Below, piece after piece: positions 45,444 to 54,450 of a stretch of DNA of 64,000 nucleotides. Numbering within the stretch: position 1 is the stretch's first letter; the number at the start of each line of letters is the position of its first letter. The stretch comes from Planctomyces sp. SH-PL62 (lineage in GTDB: Bacteria > Planctomycetota > Planctomycetia > Isosphaerales > Isosphaeraceae): NCBI RefSeq assembly GCF_001610895.1, contig NZ_CP011273.1, positions 5,828,001 through 5,892,000 on the forward strand, written 5' to 3'. The translations under genes and the position numbers were made by a program. The notes below the pieces were generated by a model. It was given only the letters and a program-made list of their open reading frames with translations, made no database searches and had not been told where the DNA came from.

Positions 45444-46904
45444 ATGAGCCACGCACACGACGCACCGCTGGGGCGGCACTTGCTTGACCGTCGGGGGTTC
45501 CTGTCGCACATGGCGACGGGCGTCGGGGGGATCGCGCTCGGCGCGATCCTAGCCGAGAAGGGGCTGCTCGCGGCCGACGGGCCCAAGGCCGGGCCGCTCG
45601 CCGCTCGGCCCCCCCACTTCCCCGCCAGGGCCAAGCGGGTCGTGCACATCTATTGCACCGGGGCCGTCAGCCACCTGGACACCTGGGACTACAAGCCCGA
45701 GCTGATCAAGCGCCACGGCGAGCCGATGCCGGGCGCCGACAAGCTGCTCACGTTCCAGGGGGAGAACGGCGCCCTCGCCCGGAGCCCCTGGGAATTCAAG
45801 CCCCGGGGAGAATCCGGCAAGTACGCGTCCGACCTGCTGCCGCACCTGGCCGAGCGGGTCGACGACATGTGCTTCATCCACTCGCTGACCTCGAAGACGA
45901 ACACGCACGGCCCCGGCGAGATGTTCATGTCGACCGGGTTCACGCTCGAAGGCTTCCCCAGCATGGGCGCCTGGGTCAGCTATGCGCTCGGGACCGACGA
46001 CCAGGACCTCCCGGCGTACGTCGCCATCCCCGACCCTCGCGGAGACCCGCAGCAGGGGCCGGCGAACTGGACCAACGGCTTCCTGCCGGCGGTCTACCAG
46101 GGGACGTCGTTCAACGCCGACAAGCCGATCCGCCACCTGGCCCGGCCCGAGAAGGTCTCGCCCGACGACGACCGCGCCACCCGCGACCTGATCCGCATCC
46201 TCAACGACGAGCACCTGGCGCGCAACCCCGGCGACGACGAGCTGTCGGCCCGGATCGCGGCGTACGAGCTGGCCGCGCGGATGCAGCTCAGCGCGCCGGA
46301 GGTGGGCGACCTCTCGCGCGAGAGCCCCGCCGTCCGCTCGCTCTACGGACTCGACGACCCCGACCCGATCCTCGCCGGCTTCGGTCGCAACTGCCTGCTG
46401 GCGCGGCGGCTCCTGGAGCGCGGGGTCCGGTTCGTCACCCTGTTCAACGGGGCCTTCGCGATGGGCGAAGGCGCGCTCAACTGGGACGGCCACAAGCGCA
46501 TCAAGTCGGACTACGACCGCCACGGCCCCATCCTCGACAAGCCCGCCGCCGCCCTCCTGATCGACCTGAAGGACCGGGGGTTGCTCGACGACACCCTGGT
46601 CGTCTGGTCCACCGAGTTCGGCCGGATGCCGACCTTCCAGAAGGGGACGCAGGGCCGCGACCACAACCCCAAGGGGTTCACCGCCTGGCTCGCCGGCGCG
46701 GGGGTCAAGCGCGGATACAGCTTCGGCGCGACCGACCCGTTCGGCTACCAGGCCGTCGAGAACGTCGTCGACGTCCACGACTTCCACGCCACCATCCTCC
46801 ACCTGCTCGGGCTCGACCACGAGCGCCTGACCTACTACAACAACGGCGCCCAGCGCCGGCTGACCGACGTCCACGGCCACGTCATCCGGGACGTCCTGAC
46901 CTGA
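45444..46904 (+). CDS. DUF1501-family protein with a Tat-type leader
   Basis: This 486-residue protein belongs to the DUF1501 family, which is abundant in planctomycetes and related to alkaline-phosphatase-like/sulfatase folds. The N-terminus [23 protein letters not shown] resembles a Tat signal (R-R-G-F-L). The core contains [44 protein letters not shown] and [24 protein letters not shown], which carry the conserved Asp, His and Glu of the family. DUF1501 genes are usually paired with a cytochrome-like DUF1553 gene, which is not present next to it here. The role is unproven. Confidence 0.92.
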   Translation: MSHAHDAPLGRHLLDRRGFLSHMATGVGGIALGAILAEKGLLAADGPKAGPLAARPPHFPARAKRVVHIYCTGAVSHLDTWDYKPELIKRHGEPMPGADKLLTFQGENGALARSPWEFKPRGESGKYASDLLPHLAERVDDMCFIHSLTSKTNTHGPGEMFMSTGFTLEGFPSMGAWVSYALGTDDQDLPAYVAIPDPRGDPQQGPANWTNGFLPAVYQGTSFNADKPIRHLARPEKVSPDDDRATRDLIRILNDEHLARNPGDDELSARIAAYELAARMQLSAPEVGDLSRESPAVRSLYGLDDPDPILAGFGRNCLLARRLLERGVRFVTLFNGAFAMGEGALNWDGHKRIKSDYDRHGPILDKPAAALLIDLKDRGLLDDTLVVWSTEFGRMPTFQKGTQGRDHNPKGFTAWLAGAGVKRGYSFGATDPFGYQAVENVVDVHDFHATILHLLGLDHERLTYYNNGAQRRLTDVHGHVIRDVLT

Positions 46905-46945
46905 CCCGTCGCCCGCCCGACCGCCTCTCACGGAGCTTCCCCGCC

Positions 46946-47887
46946 ATGTTCGCTTCCGCATTTATGCTCATGTGTCTGACGGCCCTCGGCGTCGGCGGGG
47001 TCGACGACGACGATGATCTCGATCAGGTGGTCGAGCCGCTGGAGCGGGTCGAGAGGCTCTGGGACCAGGGGACGTTCACCGAGGGGGGGGCGACGGCGGC
47101 CGACGGCTCGATCCTGTTCTCCGACATCGGCGACCGGATCATGCGGTTCAACCCCAGCACCGGCGAGACCAAGGTCTTCCGCGAGCCGAGTGGCCGGGCC
47201 AACGGGATGATCATCGACGGCCGGGGCCGGCTGATCGTCGCCGAGGGCGCCAACACAGGCGGCGGCCGTCGGATCTCGATCACCGACCCCGACGGCGACT
47301 GCCGTACCCTGGCCGACCGCTTCGAAGGCAAGCGATTCAACAGCCCCAACGACGTCGCGATCGACGACAAGGGCCGCGTCTACTTCACCGACCCCCGCTA
47401 CGTCGGCGACGAACCCCGCGAGCTGGACTTCGAGGGCGTCTTCCGCATCGACCCCGACGGCCGCGTCACCCGGCTGGAGACCGGCGCCAAGAAGCCCAAC
47501 GGCCTGGTCGTCAGCCCCGACGGCGAAACCCTCTACGTCGCCGACAACGGGCCCGACCGCCGGGCGCTCCTGGCCGTCGACATCGACGACGATGACGACG
47601 ACGACGATGATAAAGACTCGAAAATCCGGGTGATCCACGATTTCGGCGAGGAGTCGGGGATCGACGGCATGACCATCACCGTCGACGGCCGGATCGTCGG
47701 CGCCACGGCGAAGGGGGCGGCCGTCTTCACCCCCGAAGGCCGTCGGATCGCCCTGATCCCCACCCCTGAACCCGCCGCCAACGTCGAATTCGGCGGCGAC
47801 GGCGGTCGGGTGCTCTACATCCTCGCCGGCAAGAGCCTCTACCGCATCCCGACCACCATGACGGGATACCACGTCTCCCCGCGCTGA
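46946..47887 (+). CDS. SMP-30/gluconolactonase-like secreted beta-propeller protein
   Basis: The 313-residue protein has a signal peptide (MFASAFMLMCLTALGVGG) and then an Asp-rich stretch. The rest reads as a six-bladed beta-propeller of the SMP-30/gluconolactonase family, with GRANGMIIDGRGRLIVAE, FNSPNDVAIDDKGRVYFTD and GLVVSPDGETLYVAD blades. Such enzymes are lactonases that need a divalent metal. A run of about nine Asp (47581-47610) is inserted between two blades, which is unusual. The gene lies 41 bases after the DUF1501 gene and may form an operon with it. Confidence 0.88.
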   Translation: MFASAFMLMCLTALGVGGVDDDDDLDQVVEPLERVERLWDQGTFTEGGATAADGSILFSDIGDRIMRFNPSTGETKVFREPSGRANGMIIDGRGRLIVAEGANTGGGRRISITDPDGDCRTLADRFEGKRFNSPNDVAIDDKGRVYFTDPRYVGDEPRELDFEGVFRIDPDGRVTRLETGAKKPNGLVVSPDGETLYVADNGPDRRALLAVDIDDDDDDDDDKDSKIRVIHDFGEESGIDGMTITVDGRIVGATAKGAAVFTPEGRRIALIPTPEPAANVEFGGDGGRVLYILAGKSLYRIPTTMTGYHVSPR

Positions 47888-47902
47888 CGAAGGAGGCCCG
47901 CC

Positions 47903-48892
47903 ATCGAGGCGACGTACCGACGGTCGCGCTCGCAGTGGCGTCAGGGGGTCGGTTTCCTGCTGGGCTTCCTGGCGTGGGGCGTCTTCAGCTTCGTCGTCCT
48001 GGTCCTGCAGTCGCCCCCGGCGGCGAATCGACTCGCGCTGGCGGCCGTCGTCTCGGTGCCGTTCCTGATGGCGGGGCTCTCCGCCTGGATGCTGCTGGAC
48101 TACCATCGGGGCTCGCTGACGTTCCAGGGCTCGCGGGTCGTCTCGCAGGGCGTGGTCCGACGGGTGGAGATCGACCTGGCCGACGCGGTCGAGGCCCGAT
48201 GGCGGATCCATCCGGTCGGCGGGAGCCTCGTCGTCCGGGACCCTGCGACCCGCCTCGTCGTCAACTTCGCCGAGCTCGGGCGCGACCAGCGCCACGCCAT
48301 CGTGGCCAGGCTCCGCGAAGCGATCCGGCCCGAGATCCAGTCGGATTGGGACCTCTTCGCCTACAAGACCCGCTTCGGGGAAGGGGGGAAGCCCCGAGCG
48401 GTCCCCGGCCCGGGAGAGATCCTGGCGACCCGCGCGCGCTGGACGCGGATCTTCGCCCCCGCGCTCGTCGCGTCCGCCGCGGTCGCGGCCGTCGCCTGGT
48501 GGTGGACGAGGCATCCGTCGGTGTTCGCCGTCGTCCCGGTCGTCGCCGGGATGTGGTCGCTCTTCCGCGCGATGACCCCGGCCGAGGGGAAAGTCGAGCG
48601 AGAAATTTCGTGGCGTTCCGACCCGGACCTGATGGGCCCGTTGGCGTTCTTCCCGGCCTGGGGCGTCGTCGGGGCCGTCGGCATCTTCGCTTTCAACCGC
48701 CTCTGGCCTCGGCCGGCCCATCCGAAGGCGCTGGCGATCGTCGGCTGCGTCGCCTGGTTCGGGATCTTGCTGCTGACGGCCCACCGCTTGGATCGCCGCC
48801 AGGCGCGCCGTGACCGGGAAGCTGCCGAACGCGCGGCGAGGGAGCGGGAGGAGGCCGATCGGTGTTCCCTTCCATCCGCCACCGAATTATGA
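47903..48892 (+). CDS. Membrane protein of unknown function, apparent AUC start
   Basis: The frame has no ATG or GTG until 48056, but that start would delete a complete N-terminal helix. The strong ribosome binding site AAGGAGG (47890-47896) is followed, six bases later, by ATC at 47903. From it reads a protein of 329 residues with hydrophobic helices at about 18-37 (GVGFLLGFLAWGVFSFVVLVLQ), 49-65, 185-205 and 225-270, and a basic coiled C-terminus. I therefore propose AUC as the start, or a base error. The family is not recognised; the middle resembles bacterial PH-like domains. Confidence 0.55.
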   Translation: MEATYRRSRSQWRQGVGFLLGFLAWGVFSFVVLVLQSPPAANRLALAAVVSVPFLMAGLSAWMLLDYHRGSLTFQGSRVVSQGVVRRVEIDLADAVEARWRIHPVGGSLVVRDPATRLVVNFAELGRDQRHAIVARLREAIRPEIQSDWDLFAYKTRFGEGGKPRAVPGPGEILATRARWTRIFAPALVASAAVAAVAWWWTRHPSVFAVVPVVAGMWSLFRAMTPAEGKVEREISWRSDPDLMGPLAFFPAWGVVGAVGIFAFNRLWPRPAHPKALAIVGCVAWFGILLLTAHRLDRRQARRDREAAERAAREREEADRCSLPSATEL

Positions 48893-48899
48893 TGCCCCC

Positions 48900-49323
48900 A
48901 TGGCCAACAATCCCCCCACCACGCTGGAACGGCTTTTGGACGCGATCGTCGATCAGCTCTCGCCCGAAGGGGCGCGGGCGGTGTTGGATCTGTACGCGCC
49001 CGACGACGTCAAGGCCCGGATCGACGCGCTGGTCGAGAAGATCATGCAGGGCGGGCTCGAACCCGCCGAGCAGGACGAGTACGACGGCCTGATGCAGATC
49101 GTCCACGCGATCTCCATGATCCAGGACCGCCTCGAAGCGAAGCACGCCGGTCCCCCCCGCGCGCCGACGCGGCCGCGCCGACGACCTACATCGAGAGCAT
49201 CGACCTCGGCACGCCTTCCCGCATCCCCCGGCCCGGCGGCTCCCCCCCACCCCCCGCCTCGACGGTCTGGAAGCCATGCTCGACGACCTGGACGACAACA
49301 TGCGACCGGGCCGCGAAGCCTGA
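48900..49323 (+). CDS. Small helical protein with two apparent -1 frameshifts
   Basis: The gene starts at ATG 48900 with MANNPPTTLERLLDAIVDQL and is helical to about residue 80. At the C-run 49152-49158 the frame must move by -1 to read DAAAPTTYIESIDLGTPS. At the C-run 49242-49248 it moves again to read TPRLDGLEAMLDDLDDNMRP, ending at TGA 49321-49323. Each shift is equivalent to one missing C, so I annotate a single protein of about 141 residues. It resembles no family I can name. It follows the membrane-protein gene by seven bases. Confidence 0.6.
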
Positions 49324-49424
49324 GAGACGGCCCCAGCAGGTCGAATTGCGGGCCGTCGCGATCACGCCGAGTAACCCTCGAGGCCTTCGCCGAGACGCCT
49401 CAACGTATTAAGACATGATGGCGC

Positions 49425-49560
49425 GATCATGTATTTACCCCTGGTGGGGGAAGGCGGCCCGCACGGACGGATGAGGGGGACCGCCATCCCGGACGGCTTT
49501 CGTACTCGTCTTCCCCTCATCCGTCCGTGTGGGCCGCCTTGCCTCGCCGGGGAGAGAGGC
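49425..49560. repeat. MITE-like dispersed repeat, locus 3
   Basis: A clear palindromic element: the left arm GGTGGGGGAAGGCGGCC (49444-49460) with CACGGACGGATGAGGGG, and the right arm CCCCTCATCCGTCCGTG with GGGCCGCCTTGCCTCGCC, can form a long stem. The loop holds CGGACGGCTTTCGTACTCGT. It is intergenic, downstream of the small frameshifted gene. Confidence 0.65.
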
Positions 49561-49574
49561 CGTCGTTCGATCCG

Positions 49575-49817
49575 TCAGCCCCTTTCCGGGACCGCCTCGT
49601 CGTTCGGGCCGGTCGCCGGGGGCTCCGATTCCGGCTCCGGCTCCGGCTCGGCCAGGATCCTCAGGAACGGCTCCAACTCCTCCTGAAACTCCATCATCCG
49701 CCCGATCAGGGCCGAGAGGCTCTCGGCGATCCGGGCCATCTCCTCGCGACCGTCGTCGATCGCCCCGGACGGCGGCGGCTCCGCGTCTCCGTCTGAACGC
49801 CGCACGGGATCGTTCAT
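49575..49817 (-). CDS. Small acidic coiled-coil protein
   Basis: The 80-residue protein starts at ATG 49817, preceded by GGGAAGGAG with good spacing, which supports a real gene. The middle MARIAESLSALIGRMMEFQEELEPFL is predicted to form an amphipathic coiled coil, and the C-terminus is a Pro-Glu-rich tail. No family is recognised. It is divergent from the MDR dehydrogenase gene. Confidence 0.6.
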   Translation of the reverse strand: MNDPVRRSDGDAEPPPSGAIDDGREEMARIAESLSALIGRMMEFQEELEPFLRILAEPEPEPESEPPATGPNDEAVPERG

Positions 49818-49978
49818 CCTCGGCTCCTTCCCGGTGATCGGGCCGGCGAACGGGGTCGGCCCTCGCCACCCCTTGATCCGGCCCGCATCATGACAATGAT
49901 AAGGGATCTCGCCGCGTCCCGCCGAAGTTCGGCCGGGACGGAGCGACTTCTCGCCAGACCAGACGAAAGGATGTCACC

Positions 49979-50989
49979 ATGAAAGCGATCCTGCTGCGCG
50001 ACCTGGGGGGCCCCGAACTGTTGAGGCTGGAGGACGTCGCCGATCCGACGCCGGGGCCGGGCGAGGCGGTGATCCGCCTGAAGGCGGCGGCCTTGAATCA
50101 TCGCGACGTCTGGATTCGCAAGGGGCAGTACGCGGGGATCAAGCTGCCGGCGATCCTCGGCTCCGACGGCGCGGGGATCGTCGAGAGGGTGGGGGAGGGG
50201 GTGGACGCCTCACTCGTCGGTCGCGAGGTCGTCGTGAACCCGAGCCTCGACTGGGGGACCGACGAGCGGTTCTTCGGCCCCAACTTCCGCATCCTCGGCC
50301 TCCCCGACGCCGGAACCTACGCCCAGTTCGTGAAGGTCCCGGCCGAGAACGTCCACGCCAGGCCCGCCGGACTGAGCTGGAATGAGGCCGCCGCGATCCC
50401 GCTCGCGGGGCTCACCGCCTACCGGGCGCTCGTCTCGCGAGCGAAGGCCCAGGCCGGCGAGACGGTCTTCATCCCCGGGATCGGAAGCGGCGTCGCCACG
50501 TTCGCCCTGCTGTTCGCCAAGAAGCTGGGGGCGAGGGTCCTGGTCACGTCCGGGAACGAGGCGAAGCTCGAACGCGCCCGCGCGCTCGGGGCCGACGGCG
50601 GGGCCTGCTACAAGGACGCCGGCTGGGTCGACAAGATCCGCGAACTGAGCGACGGCCAGGGCCCGGACGTCGTGATCGACGGCGTCGGCGGCGAGACCTA
50701 CGCCGCCTGCATCGACCTCCTCCGCCCCGGCGGCCGGATCGCGACCTTCGGCGCGACGACCGGCCCGGTCCCCGACTTCCTGACTCGCCAGGTCTTCTGG
50801 AAGCAACTCAACCTGCTGGGCACGACGATGGGCTCGCCGGCCGAGTTCGCCGCCATGCTCGACCTCTTCGCCGACGGCTCCCTCCGCCCCGTCGTCGATC
50901 GCGCCTTCCCGCTCGCCGAGGCCTCGGCCGCCCACCAGCACATGGACGAGGCGGGGCAGTTCGGCAAGATCGTCCTGGAAATCCCCTGA
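49979..50989 (+). CDS. Zinc-type/quinone-oxidoreductase-like medium-chain dehydrogenase (MDR family)
   Basis: The 336-residue protein has the GroES-like N-terminal domain (AAALNHRDVWIRKGQY, GSDGAGIVERVG) and a Rossmann domain with GETVFIPGIGSGVATFALLFAKKLGARVLVTSG. The catalytic-zinc Cys and the structural-zinc cysteine set are missing, which fits the zinc-free quinone oxidoreductase branch that reduces enones or quinones with NADPH. It appears to be transcribed alone. The C-terminus is complete. Confidence 0.9.
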   Translation: MKAILLRDLGGPELLRLEDVADPTPGPGEAVIRLKAAALNHRDVWIRKGQYAGIKLPAILGSDGAGIVERVGEGVDASLVGREVVVNPSLDWGTDERFFGPNFRILGLPDAGTYAQFVKVPAENVHARPAGLSWNEAAAIPLAGLTAYRALVSRAKAQAGETVFIPGIGSGVATFALLFAKKLGARVLVTSGNEAKLERARALGADGGACYKDAGWVDKIRELSDGQGPDVVIDGVGGETYAACIDLLRPGGRIATFGATTGPVPDFLTRQVFWKQLNLLGTTMGSPAEFAAMLDLFADGSLRPVVDRAFPLAEASAAHQHMDEAGQFGKIVLEIP

Positions 50990-51119
50990 AACGGGACGCG
51001 TCACCGTCCCGGATCGGCGATCCGGTCAAATCGTCCAGGTAGGGGGCACTCCCGGAACCGGCCCCCTCCCTCTCCCCCGGACGATCCAATCGGCCCGATC
51101 GAACCTGCGGAGAGATCGA

Positions 51120-51245
51120 CGAAATCCGCCGAACAAAGCCAATTCCGCGGAGATGGTATCTTGTTTAATGTGTTGGTGTCAAATCGATTAGGGAAATCGG
51201 CTTCGCTTGTATGGCGGAGCGAACGAAGCCAATTTCCGACCGCCG
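51120..51245. repeat. palindromic dispersed repeat with CGAACGAAGCCAATTTCC core
   Basis: CGAACAAAGCCAATTCCG (51131-51148) and CGAACGAAGCCAATTTCCG (51222-51240) are near-identical direct repeats about 90 bases apart. The second also forms an imperfect palindrome with GGGAAATCGGCTTCG (51190-51204). The segment is AT-richer than its surroundings and non-coding. I recall this GAAGCCAATTTCC core as a recurrent dispersed motif in planctomycete genomes, from memory only. Confidence 0.4.
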
Positions 51246-51317
51246 CCACGTCCTTTGCACTGAAGGGGCTTGTCCAGTCAACGTCTCGACGGCGAGCGGA
51301 GCGACGCCGGGAGTTTT

Positions 51318-51445
51318 CGACGGAGCGCCCTTGTGAGGGAAGGGGCCGCGCAGGGGCGCATCAGGGGGCGACGAGCGCGAGGGCCGTCGCCTCCTGAGTT
51401 CGTCCGCGATGACGGTCTCCCTCATCCGGCCTTCGGCCACCTTCC
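51318..51445. repeat. MITE-like dispersed repeat, locus 4
   Basis: Intergenic element directly left of IS copy 2. It contains GTGAGGGAAGGGGCCGC, then GACGAGCGCGAGGGCCGTCG, GTCCGCGATGACGG and the right arm CCCTCATCCGGCCTTCGGCC. The arm matches the complement of locus 2. The IS terminal repeat begins at 51446, inside or against the C-rich palindrome core. Confidence 0.6.
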
Positions 51446-52751
51446 CTTTCAGGGGGAGGTATTTCGTCCGGCTTATGGGAGAGGGGTATGGAACGGGGCA
51501 CGGTCCCGGTTTATAGCGGACGGCTTACCAGGGCTGACCGCTGTTCGACCGGGAGGAGCCATGCCCCGCCCCGAACTACTGTACCGCTGGTCCGACCGCG
51601 TCGCGACTCGGTTCCCCACGCTGTCGCGATGCCAGGCCCGGGTCCTGGCCTGGTACAGCCTCGGGATGATCCTGGCACGCGGCGGCGGGCTGGACCGGGT
51701 GGCCGTCCACCTGGCGGCCCTGCTGGACGTGGGGCCCGGCACGGTCCGCCAGCGGCTCCGCGAGTTCTACCGCCCGGCCGCCTCGAAGCGGGGCCGGTCC
51801 CGCCGCGAGCTCGATCCCGAGGCCTGCTTCGGCCCGCTGCTGGGCTGGGTCCTCTCGAGCTGGGGCGACGGCCCCCTGGCCCTGGCCGTCGACGCCACCG
51901 CGCTGGGCGATCGGATGACGGTCCTGTGCGTCGCGGCGCTCTACCGGTCGTGCGCCGTGCCGGTCGCCTGGGCGGTCCTGCCGGGGAACGAGCCGGGGGC
52001 CTGGAACCCGCACTGGAAGCGGCTCCTGGGCCTGCTCCGCGAGCACGTCGGGCCGGACCGACGCGTGTTCGTCCTGTCGGACCGGGGGATCGAGTCGTCG
52101 GGCCTGTTCCGGGCGATCGTCGAGCTGGGCTGGCACCCGCTGATGCGGGCCAGGGCCCGGGGCTGCTTCCGGCCCCAGGGGGGCCGATGGGCGCGGATGC
52201 CCGAGCTGGCCCCGCGGCACGGGGCCCGGTTCCGGGCCCGCGGCCAGGCCTTCAAGACGAAGGAGGCGCGGCTGGACTGCACGCTGCTGGCGCGGTGGGA
52301 CGAGGGCCGCGCCGACCCCTGGCTGATCCTCACCGACCTGCCGCCGGAACAGGCCGACGCGTCCTGGTACGCCGTGCGGGCCTGGATCGAGTGCTCGTTC
52401 AAGAAGATCAAGAGCGACGGCTGGCGGTGGGAGCGGAGCCGGATGGCCGACCCGGCGCGGGCGGCCCGGCTGTGGGCCGCGATGGCCCTGGCGACCCTGT
52501 GGACGCTGGAGGTCGGCGGCGCGGCCGACGCCGCCGATCGACCCGAGCCCGAGCCGGGGCCGGGGCCGGCCGCCGCCCCCAAGCCCCGGCGCTGGTCGAC
52601 CTTCCTGCTGGGGGGCGCCGCCGTCCTGCGGGCCTGGATCGGGGGGGCCGACCCCGCCGGCCGCTTCCTCCCGGAGCCCTGGCCCGGCCCGCCGCGCGAC
52701 GCCGCCCCGCCCCCCGAAGTATTGATGAAAATCGATACCTCCCCCTGAAAG
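51446..52751 (+). mobile_element. IS4-type insertion sequence, copy 2 (1306 bp)
   Basis: The ends are CTTTCAGGGGGAGGTAT (51446-51462) and its complement (52735-52751). The length is identical to copy 1. The two copies are nearly identical and lie in inverted orientation about 9.8 kb apart. The outer flanks are dispersed-repeat sequences: locus 4 to the left and locus 5 to the right. On the right, CCCGCGAGGGGGGAAGA continues the repeat core directly after the IS end. Confidence 0.9.
51561..52748 (+). CDS. IS4-family DDE transposase, copy 2
   Basis: The 395-residue protein matches copy 1 except for Arg in place of Lys in the segment MRARARGCF. The catalytic Asp, Asp and Glu and the Y-x2-R-x3-E-x6-K signature are intact, so the gene appears functional. 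The start ATG follows GGGAGGAGCC, a good ribosome binding site. The stop codon lies inside the right terminal repeat. Confidence 0.92.
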   Translation: MPRPELLYRWSDRVATRFPTLSRCQARVLAWYSLGMILARGGGLDRVAVHLAALLDVGPGTVRQRLREFYRPAASKRGRSRRELDPEACFGPLLGWVLSSWGDGPLALAVDATALGDRMTVLCVAALYRSCAVPVAWAVLPGNEPGAWNPHWKRLLGLLREHVGPDRRVFVLSDRGIESSGLFRAIVELGWHPLMRARARGCFRPQGGRWARMPELAPRHGARFRARGQAFKTKEARLDCTLLARWDEGRADPWLILTDLPPEQADASWYAVRAWIECSFKKIKSDGWRWERSRMADPARAARLWAAMALATLWTLEVGGAADAADRPEPEPGPGPAAAPKPRRWSTFLLGGAAVLRAWIGGADPAGRFLPEPWPGPPRDAAPPPEVLMKIDTSP

Positions 52752-52917
52752 CCCGCGAGGGGGGAAGACAGACCCCGAAGGGGTCAGATGAGGGGGAGGA
52801 CCAGCACGAGCGCCGTCGGAGCTCGCAGTCCGGCCGCCTGAAACGCTGACGGCCCTGGTCTTCCCCCTCATCCGACCCTGCGGGCCACCTTCCCCCGCCA
52901 GGGGAGAAGGACGTTAG
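52752..52917. repeat. MITE-like dispersed repeat, locus 5
   Basis: This stretch begins with CCCGCGAGGGGGGAAGA, then CAGATGAGGGGGA, an internal GGACCAGCACGAGCGCCGTC, and a right arm CTTCCCCCTCATCCGACCC with GGGCCACCTTCCCCCGCC. The left and right halves are inverted complements of each other. It lies between IS copy 2 and the methyltransferase gene. Confidence 0.65.
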
Positions 52918-52957
52918 GGGATGGGCCGAGTTCGCCGGGCCTTTTCCAGCCGTCGCC

Positions 52958-53917
52958 CTACGGCCGAAGCCGCTTGCGACCCGCGACGTTTACGCCCGAG
53001 CCGATGATGAGGTCGCGGTCGTAGGCCCAGCCGTAGAGTCGGCCCGACTTCATGGGGCGGAGTTCGACGAGGTTTTCGAAGCCTTCCTCGACGAACCACG
53101 AGGAGAGTTCGGGGAGCGTGTGGTGCGACTGGTGCTCCGGCGCCCACCAGTCGAAGTTGTCGCAGACGCGCAGGGTCCAGTCGGGGTGGGCGGAGAAGTT
53201 GACCAGCTTGTTCAGCGTGCGGTTCAGCACCGGCACGCTCCCAAGCGCGCCCAGGCCGGCGCACAGGGGTTCCAGCACTCGGGCGGGGAGGCGGGTGGTC
53301 AGGGCGCGGACGCCCGTGTTGAGCCACTCCTGCGGCGGGGTGTTCCGGCGGTAGAGCCAGACCGCCAGACGGCCGCCGGGCCTGACGCGGCGGGCGATCT
53401 CGGCGAACGCCCGGCGCGGGTCGGGCGAGTGGTGCAGCACGCCGATCGAGAAGACCAGGTCGAACGCCTCCTCCACGACCGGCAGGTCCAGGAGGTCGGC
53501 CTGGACGATCTGGACGCCGGGGAGCCCCGCGCACAGCGCGGCGGCCTTGTCGACGGCGCTGCTGAGGTCCACGCCCAGCACCTCGGCGCCGTGATCCCCC
53601 AGGAGCTTCGCATACCGACCGCCGCCGCAGCCGGCGTCGAGCACCCGCTTGCCCGCCATCTCTCGCGGCGCGACGCCCGTCTTGGCCTCGAAGGTCGCCT
53701 CGTCCTCCTCGGTCCTCGCCACGTCGTAGCGGTTCCACTGGCGGCCGAAGCTGCCGACGTAGGACTCGCCCGCCAGCCGGGGGACGCCGCCGACGATCGG
53801 ATAACGCTCGGAACCGTCCGGAGAGGCGAGTTCAGACCCCTCGACATGCAGGGACGACCTCGTCCGGGGCGAGCGCAGCAGGGCGATCAGGTCGGGATTC
53901 AAGGCGGGCTCCGTCAT
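52958..53917 (-). CDS. SAM-dependent methyltransferase with a Trm112-like N-terminus
   Basis: The 319-residue protein begins with a Trm112/UPF0434-like segment (NPDLIALLRSPRTRSSLHVEG...YPIVGGVPRL, residues about 6-48) fused to a class I methyltransferase. The SAM motif is VLDAGCGGGRYAKLLGDHGAEVLGVDLS, followed by FDLVFSIGVLHHSPDP and RPGGRLAVWLY. The C-terminal 110 residues are helical. ATG 53917 is chosen because it begins the domain and follows GAGAGAA; a start at 53974 is also open. Substrate unknown. Confidence 0.88.
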   Translation of the reverse strand: MTEPALNPDLIALLRSPRTRSSLHVEGSELASPDGSERYPIVGGVPRLAGESYVGSFGRQWNRYDVARTEEDEATFEAKTGVAPREMAGKRVLDAGCGGGRYAKLLGDHGAEVLGVDLSSAVDKAAALCAGLPGVQIVQADLLDLPVVEEAFDLVFSIGVLHHSPDPRRAFAEIARRVRPGGRLAVWLYRRNTPPQEWLNTGVRALTTRLPARVLEPLCAGLGALGSVPVLNRTLNKLVNFSAHPDWTLRVCDNFDWWAPEHQSHHTLPELSSWFVEEGFENLVELRPMKSGRLYGWAYDRDLIIGSGVNVAGRKRLRP

Positions 53918-54108
53918 CGTTCTCTCGCCGCGTCGGGGGCGGATCGGATCTCCCCTACGAATATATACCGCCACCCTCCCCGACGCACGAGACGCCCCGA
54001 CCGCCCCGGCTCCTCGTCGAAGGATTCGACGGGACGGGCTGGCGTATCAGGGGTAAGGTTGTATACTTCCCAGTGGTCAAACGCCCACCTGGCACAGGGA
54101 AGCCCGCC

Positions 54109-54396
54109 ATGCGATGGAAACTCGAACTGATCTACGACGACGGCCGCCGCGAGCATCCCCTCGCGGACCTTCCGGGAGAGTGGTTCGCCCAGAACTGGCT
54201 CGCCGTCGTCGGCATCATCGGCAGGCGCGGCGCATTCCCCCGAATCCGGCTCATCTCCGAGGATTCCCAGGTCCTGGTCCCCGTCCTCTCGGAGACCGAC
54301 CTCGGGCAGGTGGAGTGGTGGCGGGTCCTCGGCTCGCCGGTGGTGCGGCCCGACCTCCGCTCGGCCCTGAGCTACTGCCAGGCCCAGAAGGACTGA
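54109..54396 (+). CDS. Small hypothetical protein
   Basis: The 95-residue protein (MRWKLELIYDDGRREHPLADL...) is beta-rich and single-domain, without signal peptide or transmembrane helix. ATG 54109 is preceded by AGGGAAG; an in-frame ATG at 54073 is also possible. It lies 54 bases upstream of the tilS gene. I do not recognise a family; the strands and the WW pair near residue 70 suggest a small beta-barrel. Confidence 0.6.
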   Translation: MRWKLELIYDDGRREHPLADLPGEWFAQNWLAVVGIIGRRGAFPRIRLISEDSQVLVPVLSETDLGQVEWWRVLGSPVVRPDLRSALSYCQAQKD

Positions 54397-54450
54397 ACCC
54401 CCGCCTCGGCCGCCATCCTCTCGGGCTCGGCATCCTGGTATCCTTCGGGG

